A DNA stretch of 64,000 nt, taken from the NCBI RefSeq assembly GCF_964031115.1, contig NZ_OZ035006.1, positions 1,737,605-1,801,604 of the forward strand, written 5' to 3'. How positions within the stretch are numbered: position 1 is the stretch's first letter; every line of letters starts with the position of its first letter. This document shows positions 19,874 to 30,890 of the stretch, piece after piece. The notes under the pieces were generated by a model. That model did no database searches, was not told the DNA's origin, and saw only the letters and a list, made by a program, of their open reading frames with translations. The position numbers and the translations under genes were made by a program. This DNA comes from Spiroplasma endosymbiont of Clivina fossor (GTDB taxonomy: Bacteria; Bacillota_I; Bacilli_A; Mycoplasmatales; Nriv7).

Positions 19874-20540
19874 TTATATTTTACCATCTGAAATCATTTT
19901 ATCAATTTGCTTTTCTATTTCTATTAAAAAATCAGGACTATCTAAAAATATTGTACTCCTTTGACGAAAATTAAATTTTTTGCTTTTATATTTACAACAA
20001 TCCCCTCCTGTACATGTATAAGCGTGCTCATCTGAAAATTTATTATCACTTATTATTATAATTTTATCTTTACCTAATCTTAGAGGTTAAATACCCTAAT
20101 TCATAAATAACATTTATATTATTATAACTTGTATTTACAATTGCTAAATCTGCTTGATCCATTTCTTCTTCCAGTTGATTATCTTTTAAACCCGAATAAG
20201 GTTCTTCATCAATTCTTATTGTTCTTATTCTTTTCTTGTTAAACAAATACTTTTTTATAGAAAAGTAAATTTCATTATTACTTTCAATATATTCCATTGC
20301 AAAAAAACATTTTTTATTACTTAATAATGAAATAATTTGTTCAAAAATTTTTTGTATATTTTTATTATTTTTTGAAGTTATTTCCACCTTTCTACCTTTT
20401 TTGCCAGAATGCAATTTAATATATGCGTCTTCATGTGGCAAGTAAATTTGTTTTAAATATTCTCCGAAATTCTCTACATTATAATCTTTAAAATGTTCTA
20501 GTAAAAAAATATGTTCTATTTCTGTACAAATAATAGTCAC
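19874..20540 (-). pseudogene. TIR-like nucleotide-binding toxin candidate, frameshifted
   Basis: GTG at 20540 has AAAGGAG at ideal spacing. The C-terminal half carries DQADLAIVNTSYNNINVIYE and LGYLTSKI, then in the next frame LGKDKIIIISDN and STIFLDSPDFLIEIEKQI. This resembles TIR-like/deoxyribosyltransferase-fold nucleotide-binding domains found in defence and toxin proteins. One extra base near 20072 breaks the frame; intact length would be 221 residues. Pairing with a Panacea antitoxin supports a toxin. Loss of the toxin while the antitoxin stays intact is an expected decay path. Confidence 0.6.
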
Positions 20541-20735
20541 ATAAATCTCCTTTATTTTATTTAGCAACATTTAAAAAGTTATTATTTTAGAGTACCGACT
20601 TTTTGAATCTTTTTTGTTTTTTAACATCTACCGTTAAATCAATTCTAAACTTAAAATAAATGGGCCCTACGGCCACCCTTTTCAGGACATAAGTATTTCA
20701 ACTTATGAACTCTTTACAGTCATGACTATAAGTTA
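20541..20735 (-). other. Long structured leader of the toxin-antitoxin operon
   Basis: About 190 nt lie between the promoter and the toxin start. On the minus strand CATAAGT and ACTTATG form a perfect hairpin. It is followed by AAGGGTGGCCGTAGGGCCC, a GC-rich stretch whose AGGGTGG resembles the core of T-box antiterminators. No known riboswitch could be confirmed. The segment is absent from element 1. Confidence 0.35.
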
Positions 20736-20740
20736 TTTTC

Positions 20741-20769
20741 ATTATAACTTTTTTTATGTTTAAAAGCAA
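20741..20769 (-). promoter_or_regulatory. Promoter of toxin-antitoxin operon
   Basis: TTGCTT, 17-bp spacer, TATAAT on the minus strand, about 200 bp upstream of the toxin GTG. Confidence 0.65.
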
Positions 20770-20790
20770 GATTGAGTGAGTCTGGGAGGG

Positions 20791-20819
20791 TTGACTTTCA
20801 CAAAATCTGCGTGTATAAT
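20791..20819 (+). promoter_or_regulatory. Consensus promoter of structured RNA, element 2
   Basis: TTGACT, 17-bp spacer, TATAAT. Homology between the two elements begins a few bases upstream of this promoter, so it marks the cargo boundary. Confidence 0.85.
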
Positions 20820-20825
20820 CTAGTT

Positions 20826-21045
20826 GTTTATTAAATTAAAAAAATTACGGAAGTTCTTTCAATAAAGTCAGGGTCCCCAAGGTCCTGCTAAACGCGGACC
20901 CCTAACAGGTTGAAAAGCGGTGCCGAGATTTTTTGTAAGCTTAATAAAATTCTAGTATATTGACGCTTCGTTTGTGGAAGCAACCCGACCAGCCTACATT
21001 AAATTTCAAAAACAAAACAAAGAGACCCAAAAAAGGTCTCTTTTT
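20826..21045 (+). ncRNA. Structured RNA with predicted pseudoknot, element 2 copy (about 220 nt)
   Basis: Same RNA as at 15539-15758. GGGTCC (20871-20876) pairs with GGACCC (20896-20901), and CCTG (20884-20887) with CAGG (20906-20909). A distal GCTTC/GAAGC hairpin and a possible GGTTG/CAACC long-range pairing follow. The intrinsic terminator is AGAGACC/GGTCTCT at 21020-21045. It lies between the cargo and the small membrane gene. Confidence 0.65.
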
Positions 21046-21086
21046 AGTCCCGATTAATTAAATTTATTTTTGGAGGAGTTAATTAA

Positions 21087-21249
21087 ATGCAAGAACAAAA
21101 AAATAAAGGAAAAATAAAAATATGGGGGGGGGTTATTTGTGATTATAGGAATAGTAATATCAATAATTTTAGGAAGCATTGCACTATATAGAATAGATAA
21201 TTGATCTACAGTAAATTCAGGAGATGGAAAAATTAGACCAAAAAGTTAA
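21087..21249 (+). pseudogene. Small membrane protein with G9 tract, out of frame in element 2
   Basis: TGGAGGAG precedes the ATG. Nine G followed by TT put the rest of the gene out of frame. Eight G would restore a protein of 53 residues with the same transmembrane helix as at 15339-15497. The tract could switch the gene off reversibly. Confidence 0.6.
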
Positions 21250-21290
21250 AAGAAGTTAATCTAAACAGATTAACTTCTTTTAACTTTTTT
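21241..21290. terminator. Bidirectional terminator, element 2
   Basis: A 22-bp perfect stem (arms at 21241-21262 and 21267-21288) around AAAC with T runs on both sides. It ends both the small membrane gene and the structural operon coming from the right. Confidence 0.85.
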
Positions 21291-21297
21291 ATTATCT

Positions 21298-23344
21298 TTA
21301 AATTTCTATTAATGAATATGAACTAGATTTTTCGTTAAACAAATTAATTTGTTGAATATTTATTAATTCATAAGTTGTTTCTATTTCAAAATCATATTGT
21401 CCATTTCCAAAAATAGCACTAATTTCTAAACACTTAAATTTTTCCACTTCATTTTCTAAAATAAACTGACATTTATTAGTAACATCAAATTTATTTATTT
21501 CTTTTACTCACTCAAAATTACTTAATAATTCTTCTAAACCGTTACCATATACAATCATAGTTTTATTCAATTTTTGTTCTTTAACTATACAATTAACAAA
21601 ATTTTTACCATAATTTCCATCCGCTAATTTTATATCTTTTGGCAGTAAACTTGGAATATCATTAGCTTCTAAATTATTAACAAGTGACAGTCAATTAAAC
21701 TGATTATCACTTAACTTTAATAATTTATTTTGTGAAATATCTTTATTTTTCAATTTTATATTACCAACTTCAAAATTAAAATATTCTGATTTTAACTTTA
21801 CTTCAACATCCTTAAATTTATATTCCCCATCTTCTAAAATTGGTTCTGAAATTAATTCAAAATAATAAGGTAATAAAACTTTATAATCATCATTTAAACC
21901 TGTATTTATTGATAAATCTGAAAAAATATATTCGGACAACATCATGACTATTTGTTTAAATATTTTAACAGAAGGATGATTTACTAATTTAGGATTTTCA
22001 AATTTTCAGTCCTCAAATAAGTTTGTAATAACTGTTTCTGGTTTTTGGCCTACAAACTTTTCTTCTTTTATTTTAGCCACAGCATTTTTAGGTTGCCCAA
22101 CATATGGTTTATCATCTTTTTCAGTATAATATTCTGCATATTTAAAATTGGTTCTATAATATATATGTATAATTTAACATATCTAATAATACTTTTTGTA
22201 AGCTATCAATTTTAAAAATTTCTTTAAATTCTAATTCCACTCTATCATAATCTTTAGTTAAATTATATGAGGTAGAATTTAGACAACTGGGTTCAAGCCC
22301 ACCAATTTCACCAGGTAGAGTGATTGTTTCATTTAAAATAATATTTTCTTTTAATAAATCCACTGGTAGACAACCAAGAGGTACACGCTGATATTTTTGC
22401 GTATTTCTAGTAATATGCATTGATGTTACTCTTGCATCAATAAAAACTTTTTTTCTTGATTCTGTTCCGCCACCAACCGTAATCAAATCTAAAGCACTTT
22501 TCTCATTAAAAAACAATTTTGCTTTTTCTCATGCTAAAACTTGACTAGACATTCATTGTTGCAATATTCTAACTTTTGGTTCAGTTTCAATCGGCATTGA
22601 TAGCATTGGTAACATAACCTTGTCATTTTCTATAAATAATCGCGGATAACCCTCCACGCCGTTTACTTCCCCAATTAATTTAATATTTCCAAATAAAGCT
22701 TGCCGTGGAAATTTAATAGTAATTGCTTTAACCTTTGTATCTTCGGGCAATTGTTTTTGAATACGGACAATAATGGGATTAGAATCACGAACTTTAAAAT
22801 CTTGCACCCGTACCAAAACCGTTTCCTTGGTTACCTTAATTGATTTTGGGGCATAGCGTTCGGTGTAAGAATTTATAATATACAATTCATCCAAATTATT
22901 TTCGTTTGCCGGTTCACCAATAGAAACGACATGAAGATTAAATTTGCCATATAAACTTTCATCTTGAAAAATTATAGTCTTAGCATCAACCATAGTATAC
23001 TCCACACTGTTATCTTGAATATTAGTAGCATTGCGAGCATCTAATTCTAAATTAAAGTCACTAACTTCATAAGCAATCGTTTTTTTAACTTCTAAAGGGT
23101 CAATAAAGCCAATTTTAACAACATTGGGAGAAAAGTAGTATAAATTAGGTTTATTTGTGTTTTTAATCAGGTTGTTTAAAGGGTAAATATATAATTCGCG
23201 TTTTCTTGTTTCGTTATAAATTGTATGTAAGTCAGGGTCTGATTGTTCGGTATAATTTGCAAAGTCCAGTGGAGTATTATCAATTGCATAATCACGATAT
23301 TTTGTTTCATTTTCTTGACTTGGTTTAGTCTTCCAATCCGCCAT
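21298..23344 (-). pseudogene. Large tail-type virion gene, frameshifted in element 2
   Basis: Partner of 13161-15205. The first 400 codons are intact, including the part broken in element 1. One extra base in an ATATATAT run near 22165 stops the frame after DMLNYTYIL. The C-terminal third is more diverged from element 1 than the rest of the operon. Confidence 0.65.
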
Positions 23345-24587
23345 TTTCTTGTCCTTTCATATCAATATTATTAATTTCTTTACCAATTGTGGTCGTTACA
23401 TTCAAATTGACTTTGATTGTCATTTTTTCAAGTTCTTTTGAAATAAAATTGTTACCATTCAAGTCGCGGTCAAATTTAAGTAGTAAGTAAATAAAGTTTG
23501 CATGGGCTTCTTCTCGTAATAATAATTTTTGCTCGAGCATATTGTTAGTTTGAATATTAACCGCAGAACTTTCTTGACGAGTTTGTTGAGCCCCTTTATG
23601 AATTGCAGGTACATGCATTCCAATCCGTTTATTAATCTCGGTCACATTTCAATCATATAAATAAGTTAATTCTTTTCCTCTAAATTGACCATTAATAGTA
23701 GAAAAGGGTATTGGATTTTGTGCTTGATCATAATTCATGACTAAAACATGATTTTTAATAAAATCATCAATAATCTTATTTACATTTTTTTGAACATTAC
23801 CAACAAGTGAATTTGTATTAATAAGAAATCTTGTGGCGTTTAAAATCGCATCTAGAATGCTTTGTTCATAAAAAATATCTAAAGCTTTCAATTTATCTTC
23901 AACACCAGCGATGTCAGCACGCTCACTTGGTAAATTAGAAAAAATTGCAATTGGTATGTAATTAATTTCTAAAACTTGGTTAATATTTAATTTTTCATTA
24001 TTGCGTTGTTTTTCAAAATCATTAACTTTTATTATTGTTTGTTCTAATTTGGAAGTGCCATTATTGTCAACAATTTTTTTGGTGCTTAGTTCATAAATTT
24101 CACGCGTAATTTTTACTTTGCTGTTTTCTAATTGGTAAGTTTCGTACATGCGTAAATTAAGATTATTTTTCTTATAGTCGTCGTAAAAAATTGTACATTG
24201 AATTAAATTTCCCAACACATCATATTCTCGTTCTGCTACTCGTATGGGTTGAAAATTCATAATTCCTTGATTTAAAAAAATTAGAAATGCTGAAATACCA
24301 ATATCGCTAGCTCGTTTCTCATTAATCCAGTTTTTACTTTGAAAATCATTTTTATAAAGTCATGCCATTATTTTTGGTGATAAATCTTGTTGACTAATAT
24401 TAATTTCCAACTTCTTAGGAGTTAATGCATTAGCCATAGTGTCGGACACATACGATTTATAATAATCTTCATGACCAAAAGGAGCAAAACCATACATTCG
24501 CAAAATTGATTTTTCAATTTCGCGTTTTTTAACTACTACATTATCATCTTTATCACTAAATCATTTTTTAGTAAATCGTAATGGCAT
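23325..24587 (-). CDS. Portal protein, element 2, 420 aa
   Basis: Nearly identical to 11918-13180. Starts in a TAATG overlap with the small membrane gene upstream and overlaps the tail-type gene by 20 bp. Confidence 0.6.
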
Positions 24588-24727
24588 TATTTACTTTCCA
24601 ATTCTTCAACTTGTTTTTTTAAAATTTCAATTTTTTCAGAAATTAATTTCCCCAAAGGTACAAGTCCTAGAGTAATAAAGTTTAAAAAGTAAATTAACAT
24701 TTTCAATCAAAATAATTTTTTAGCCAT
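24587..24727 (-). CDS. Small membrane protein, element 2, 46 aa
   Basis: Same as 11778-11918: one membrane helix plus a short coiled coil, translationally coupled on both sides. Confidence 0.55.
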
Positions 24728-24992
24728 TATTTTTAGCTCCTCGTTTTGGTTTGTTAATATTAATCTCGTTTTTATTAGCGTTATTATTTTTGATAGCAAT
24801 AACCATATCAATCTTATTATTTATAATCATTAATTTAGTATCAATTTTATTTAACGCTTCTTTATTTTCTTGCTCCATTTTTTTCGCTTCCTTTTTTGTT
24901 TTTAAAGCCGAGATTATTCCCGTAATGCCAGCCGTTCCACCCAAACCGCCAATAATTGCTGTAAAAATACTTGCTACTGTTTCTGAATTCAT
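24720..24992 (-). CDS. Holin-like protein, element 2, 90 aa
   Basis: Identical in sequence to 11513-11785; Gly-rich membrane helix followed by a coiled coil. GAGAGGAG ribosome site. Confidence 0.5.
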   Translation of the reverse strand: MNSETVASIFTAIIGGLGGTAGITGIISALKTKKEAKKMEQENKEALNKIDTKLMIINNKIDMVIAIKNNNANKNEININKPKRGAKNNG

Positions 24993-25010
24993 ATGATACT
25001 TTCTCCTCTC

Positions 25011-26360
25011 TTATTTAATTTTAGCCCCTAGGCCCACATAAATATGAGCTATTAAACTAGTATTTTGTGGGCGGGTTTCTAAAATATCAGTTTCATTTTT
25101 TTCTGTTTCGGCTGAAAAAAATAAATAAATTTCTTCCGGGACCTCTTTTGGTCAAGCATCCAAAATAAGTGAGGACTGCATAACAATGTCAGAATCTTCC
25201 GGCGTGTGGGGCATTGTGCCCACATTTCACCCTGTTGTTGAAAAAAAATAATTTTTTTTTCATTTGAAAACAAAAGAAGAATTGGGTTTGTCTAATTTCG
25301 GAGCCACATAAATCGGATGAATGTGGTGACCGACATTGTCATTTTCTGCGTTTAAAGGATTGTCTTTTTTGTGTCGCACAAAATCGCCCTCGCGAAGGCT
25401 AGGCGTCACCAATTGACTGCCGTTGGCAAGAATGACGGTGTATGCCTTTTCTGAAAGTGGCAGTCAACCCTCTTCCAATTTTTTTAATTGAGAAAATCAA
25501 GCAATCGCTCCAATTAACGATTTTTGGATATTTTGAAAATTTTGAAAAATCAAATTTAGTTGCTTTTGTAATTTGGCAGAAAAATCAGCTGTTGTAGCGT
25601 GCGTATAATCGCCCTCTTGAGGATTAGGTTGTAAAGCATTTGGTGGTAAAGTGCCAATTTGTTTAGGGAAAGATACCGTTAAAGTTTCTGTTTCATGTTC
25701 ATAATCAGAACTTGCATATTCCTCAATAACTAAATTAGTTACAGGCCCTCTAAGATTAGGATTTTGGGGGCATGTGTAATCCTGACAGCGACTTTGAAAA
25801 AATTTTAATTGTTTTTTTAATCGTTCATTTTTTTCTTTTTCTAATAACTTATCAACAACAAATTTACTGTAATACAAACCTAAATCAATCATATTAGCAT
25901 CAACTGTATTTTCATCATTATAAGGAATTAAGAAATTTTTTAATTCTGTAAAATTAGCTAATGCTTTAACTCTTTGTGGAATCATATCTTGAGTATTATT
26001 TGCTAGAGTAGAGGCAATATAACTTGTACTAGAAGTATTCAAATTATTTGTTGCATCAACAAAAAATTCAACTGGAACTCTGTTAAACACTCAATGCTCA
26101 ATCAAAATATAAATCATGTCTATAACGGTTTCTTTAATTTCATCAGGAAAAGTAGTAAATTCTCACTTGTTAAAGATAAAGTCAAGATACATGTTGCAAT
26201 CATTTTGAGCTCTTAAAGCGAAAGTTTTAAATCAATCATCAAAATTAGCAAAATTTAAATCTTTATATTTAGATGGTATAGCATCTAAGGTTCCAGTAAG
26301 TGGTTTGATAGTATGATAGCCATTAATGGTTATATTTGGTCAAAGTTCTTTTGAGAGCAT
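25011..26360 (-). CDS. Tail-type virion protein with GC-rich C-terminal domain, element 2, 449 aa
   Basis: Partner of 10145-11494 with few substitutions (NTSSTS for NISSTS, DMIPQ for DRIPQ). The GC-rich C-terminal coding segment (about 25115-25475) is conserved, so the compositional shift predates the duplication of the element. Confidence 0.5.
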
Positions 26361-26363
26361 TTT

Positions 26364-28010
26364 TTATCACTTCCGATTTAGTTTTTTATTGATAGTAGTA
26401 ATTTTTTTAGTTATTTGTTTTTGGATCATATTTTTAGCATTAATTTTCAAATTAATATTTTTGTTTTTAATAAGTGGTCTAACAATGAGGTTTTTAGCAT
26501 TTCGTCCAACAATTCCCTTACCCAAAACACTATCAACGGCTCAATTAACATAGTTGTCTTTATTAAAAACTTGATTTAAATTTTCTTTAACTTTAAATAA
26601 ATTTCCTTCTTTATAACGGTCATAAGTTATTTTTAAAAGCGGAGTTAAAACTCGATATAACTTTATGCTATTGATGTAAAATTCTTGAACATTTGCTGGT
26701 AAAAATGGCATTAAAGACAATATGTTACCTTTAGTTTTACCCCAACCAATTGATCAACCACTTTCGTACATATAAAATTTAAAAGGACTAGATGCAGTTA
26801 TTAATTGTTGTAATTTTAATGGAGTAGTAATTATTGGTCCTATTGGTGGATATTCAGGATTTTGGTAGTAAATTGTAATCGCAATATCTGTTAGTATTCC
26901 TGTTGGTTTAACTTTGACTGCAAAAAAGACATCAGATATTAATGGTAATAAAGTACCATCGGTAATTATTTTCTTTTGCACTCTTGAAATAATGTTCTTA
27001 AAATTTGTATATTCTTGAATTTTGGTTTTAGTCTTTAATTCTATCTCTTTAATGGTTTCTCTTACAGGCTCAAACACTTTATTTAAACCTTTTTGAATTT
27101 GATATGTTGGTGATAATTTTTTCAATTTTTTTGATTTTTCCATAATTTTATTAAATCTTTTAAGAAATTGAGAACGAAAAACATTTTCTGCTCGTAAAGT
27201 ATTTAGTGATAATAATGTACCTTGACGAATTCCTGATTTTTGCATTTGGGTAATTAAATTAAATCATTTTTCTGTTGGCATTTTTGAAATTTCATTAATG
27301 TTTGTTCCGTAACGATTTAAAAATTGATTACCTCATTTTTCTTTAAATATCCTTGTTTCAGTTATAAGATTAGGATTAATTTTTCTTAGTAATGTTTCCA
27401 TTTCCAAAAGTTGACCTAATGTTGTTACATTTGCACTTTTATAATTCTTAACAAATTGTTTTCGTGCCAAAAATCCTAAATGATTAAGCATAGTTTCTTT
27501 AGTTGGTTTTTTAGTATAGTCAAATCAAGTTTTATATTTGTCAAGAATAATTTTTTTATTATGAACTTGTGAAATAACCTGCTCTAAATTATTAGCCGTT
27601 GTTATTCCTAAATGATTAATAATTTTATTTTCTTTCGCTAGATTAAAAAACTTTGTTGTTTTATAAGCTCTTGATATCTTACTAATTTCACCAATAGCTG
27701 GCGTTAAATTAAGTAAAGTGCTTATTGTATTACTTTGTTCTTTATAAATATCATAGACTTGATTAATTGTAAAATCAGTTACAACACGCACACTTGAAGC
27801 AATTAATTGGGATGTTAAATTTGATAATCCAGCACTTAGAGAAAATTTTAGCGACAGACCAGCAGTAAATTTTGCTAATAAAATACCAATGACTTGCACA
27901 CCTACAAATTTTAATAATTCCAGTAAAAAATCATTTTCTTGTTTTTGGGGCAACCGCGTAGTTTTAATAACTCTCAACTGCAAAGCAGTTATATTAGTTC
28001 CAATGGGCAT
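26364..28010 (-). CDS. Large virion protein with membrane-active region, element 2, 548 aa
   Basis: Partner of 8495-10141, intact when UGA is read as Trp. Same hydrophobic N-terminal segment and basic helical remainder. Confidence 0.55.
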
Positions 28011-28052
28011 AATCTTAAAAAAGCTACCTATATCTATAGCCTAATTTCCTTT

Positions 28053-28925
28053 TTAATGACCACCTTGGCCTTGTACTGCATCCTTGTCTGGTGTTGATTT
28101 GTGATAATGAACCATTTTGGCTACAGCAACTTTACCAGTAAAAAATTCTCGTTCAGCAATATAAACTTGTCCCATATATTTTTCGTCTGTATACATACCT
28201 ACATCCATAGGCAAATCAATACCTGTAAATGTCGCATATGCCAAAGTATTAACTCATATCATATTAACATTCTCGGGTAAGCGAGATTTAGGCACTTCAA
28301 TAGTTATACAACCATTAACAACACCGACAACTCCGTTAACCATACCTAGCACGCCATCAGGAGAAGAGGTTACCAATTTCGCATAAGTAGCTTCGGTCAC
28401 TACATCAGCCGTCGCAAGCAAGAAGCCACTTGTCCACTCATTTTCAGAATTGACAACAGCAATTCGCATTTTTGCCATTTCTTCAAGAATTGTGTTTTTA
28501 GTAATCGGTTTTGCGGTTGCAATTGCTGTACCACCAGCCACTAATTGTTCAGCATCGTATTTGTCATAAATTTCAGCCATTTGTTGGCGAAGACGAATAA
28601 TCTTACTTTCAATGAATTTGGGACCTACTGCTTTACTCTCTAAACGCCCTATGCGTTCTTGAATATCATTTACCTTGTTCAAGGTAGCTTCTATTTTTTT
28701 TCTCGTTGCATAGTTAGATTTGGAACCAGTATTAGGGTCTCATGTTTTATTAATAACTCCGTCCGTTGCAAGTGGAATAACTACTTTCTCACCATATTCA
28801 AATTCGGTAAAAGCTATTTCATTTGCAAAAAGTTGGTGAATCAAACTTCCTGTTCGTGGAAATTCGGGTCTTCATTTGCTTGAAACCAATGTTCTTAATT
28901 GGTCAACATTAATAAAAAACGCCAT
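28053..28925 (-). CDS. Major capsid protein, element 2, 290 aa
   Basis: Partner of 7582-8436. Nearly identical except for the C-terminal tail (DKDAVQGQGGH instead of DSGGD), six residues longer. Confidence 0.7.
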
Positions 28926-28927
28926 TA

Positions 28928-29434
28928 TTATTTATCTTCCTTTCTTTTAAACATTAACTCTTGAGGGGTTAAAGCATCTGATGAAAAAATTATTTCTTCT
29001 GAGTTAGAAGGGTTATTATTTTTATCATCAGCCTTATTTGGAACGCCTCCTGTGTCTAATGTGTGTTTAATTTTTGGCATCGTGACCACAAAATTATTAA
29101 TATCATTTTTAATTACTTCAATATCATTTTCAAAATTAATTGAGTTTTTCACAAAATTAATAAATTGATTATCAATATTAGCATCTTGAATTAATTTATT
29201 AATTTCTTGTTCTTTTTTAAAAGTTAAATATTCTTTTTCTTTGTCGGCAAGTTTTTTTAGTGCATCCGTTTCTCTTTGTAACAGATTTTTTGCTTTTTCC
29301 TGAAAATTAGCAGTATAGTCATTTTGCTCAGTGAAGCCACGATATAAATTTTTCACCTTAAAAGTTCCATCAGCATTTTTTTCGGGTTGTCCGTCTTCAC
29401 CAATAAAGACGATTTTTTTATCTCTAATTTTCAT
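28928..29434 (-). CDS. Scaffold-like protein, element 2, 168 aa
   Basis: Partner of 7073-7579, immediately upstream of the capsid gene, with a few conservative changes. Confidence 0.65.
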   Translation of the reverse strand: MKIRDKKIVFIGEDGQPEKNADGTFKVKNLYRGFTEQNDYTANFQEKAKNLLQRETDALKKLADKEKEYLTFKKEQEINKLIQDANIDNQFINFVKNSINFENDIEVIKNDINNFVVTMPKIKHTLDTGGVPNKADDKNNNPSNSEEIIFSSDALTPQELMFKRKEDK

Positions 29435-29460
29435 TTGGTGTGTACTCCTTTTTCAAATAA

Positions 29461-29500
29461 AAAACTCATTTGATATTCTAATTATCTAATGAGTTTTTCT
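29461..29500 (-). terminator. Terminator after early genes, element 2
   Basis: AAAACTCATT and AATGAGTTTTT form a stem between the SSB-like gene and the scaffold-like gene, matching 7009-7047. Confidence 0.65.
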
Positions 29501-29517
29501 AATTATTGAGTTTTTAG

Positions 29518-29883
29518 CTATTTATTTTTTCTTTTTTTTCCAATTTTTTTAAATTTTTCAACCTCAATGCTAAAAAATGTTTTGTGGGTGGTCTTATTTG
29601 GATAATAACGATTGTGTAATTTTCCCTCAATTAAAATAATATCGTGTTCTTTTAATTTTAAGAATTCTTTTTGCAACTTTTCTTCATAAATAGAGAGCGT
29701 TGTGTAATTAAGACCCGCTCAACTAACTTGAACATTAACAACTTTAACAACAACACTACTAATAGCTATTTTTTGCTTAAATTCTGTGATTTTGGGAATA
29801 TCTTTTAAAATAACTGTCAAATTTACAAAATTAACATAGTCAATTACTTCATTTTCTTTTTTAGTTTTTAGTGCTTTTAACAT
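29518..29883 (-). CDS. SSB-like OB-fold protein, element 2, 121 aa
   Basis: Partner of 6624-6989 with the LIEGKLHNRYYPNK hairpin; overlaps the resolvase gene by 23 bp. Confidence 0.6.
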
Positions 29884-30304
29884 TTTGTTTTACCTCATTA
29901 CCCAAAAAGTATTGAATATGCTTTCACGCATCGTGCTCGTGTTTGGTAAGTTTTAAGTTTCCTTTGTAAAAAAATCCTTTCTTTTTAGAAGGCTCTTGTC
30001 TAAGAAAGTGCCAATGATATTTAAACCTTAAAAGACTGCTTATTGCTCCAATAAGTTCTGAGGTTGCTAAAGGATTGGTAATCGTTCTACCTTTAGTTAA
30101 GAAAAAATTTTCAATAATAAACAATGGCTTAAAATTTTCTATTCTTTTAAAATTATCAAATAATTTTTTAATTTTAAAAATTGCTTGTTCAACGCTTTCA
30201 GAAATTATTGTTTCGTTAAATTCAATGCATGAATTTTCAAAATTCCAAAGAACAATACCAGTAGAACCGATTCCTGCGGGGTCAATACCAATTATATAAT
30301 TCAT
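29861..30304 (-). CDS. RuvC-like resolvase, element 2, 147 aa
   Basis: Partner of 6203-6646; GIDPAGIGSTG, LFIIENFF and KHEHDAW are all preserved. Confidence 0.75.
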
Positions 30305-30315
30305 AAACTAAATAC

Positions 30316-30390
30316 TTACCTTATGACAACTACATTTTTTCGTTGAGTAATCGGAAGCGGTGAACCACGCCTCAATAAAGATTTAGACAT
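30316..30390 (-). CDS. Conserved 24-residue reading frame, element 2
   Basis: Same as 6117-6191. Confidence 0.35.
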   Translation of the reverse strand: MSKSLLRRGSPLPITQRKNVVVIR

Positions 30391-30391
30391 A

Positions 30392-30637
30392 TTATATTTT
30401 TCTTCTTATGTGTTGTCAGCAAAGAAAATGAGTACATTTTTCTTGTGGCACACAGCAATTTTGATAATCATAAGTTTTTTTAGTTTTTCGCTTACAATAA
30501 TTTTCTATTCTTTTAAACTCACATTGCAATGATTTTTCTTTTAATTGACAATTAATTGCTTTTAACGCTGTAATTATTTCTTTATAAGAATATTTTTGGC
30601 GTAACGCTTTAAGTCAATAAAAATGTTTGTTTTCCAT
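30392..30637 (-). CDS. Small basic Cys/His protein, element 2, 81 aa
   Basis: Same as 5870-6115, including the putative zinc-binding Cys residues. Confidence 0.55.
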
Positions 30638-30640
30638 TAA

Positions 30641-30865
30641 TTAATCTTCCTCAATTATTTCTTTATAAATAATTCATTTCCGCGGACGAATGGCTTTTTT
30701 CTTGTAATAAATTACAGTTTCTAATGAGTGTACTTTTCGTTTAAAATTAGGATCATTACGCGAAAGTCCATAATAGCGTTCTACAATTTCACCAACACTA
30801 TCATAAACACCGACTAACTCATTGGTTTCGCAAGAATATATAACATAACAATATTTTTTAGCCAT
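30641..30865 (-). CDS. Early small protein, element 2, 74 aa
   Basis: Same as 5642-5866. Confidence 0.6.
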
Positions 30866-30890
30866 TTCGTACTTGTTCAAGATTTAATAA

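Noticed and set aside
20871-20909. HDV-like self-cleaving ribozyme
   Set aside because: The nested pairings resemble P1 and P2, but the sequences between them are too short to hold P3 and P4, so an H-type pseudoknot is the simpler reading.
22154-22516. Programmed frameshift in the large tail-type gene
   Set aside because: The shift sites differ between the two copies and neither is at a slippery sequence conserved in the other, so independent mutations are more likely.
24751-24996. Plus-strand membrane-protein reading frame of 81 codons opposite the holin-like gene
   Set aside because: It is an antisense shadow present in both copies (also 11509-11754); it has no ribosome site and mirrors the Gly/Ile-rich coding strand.
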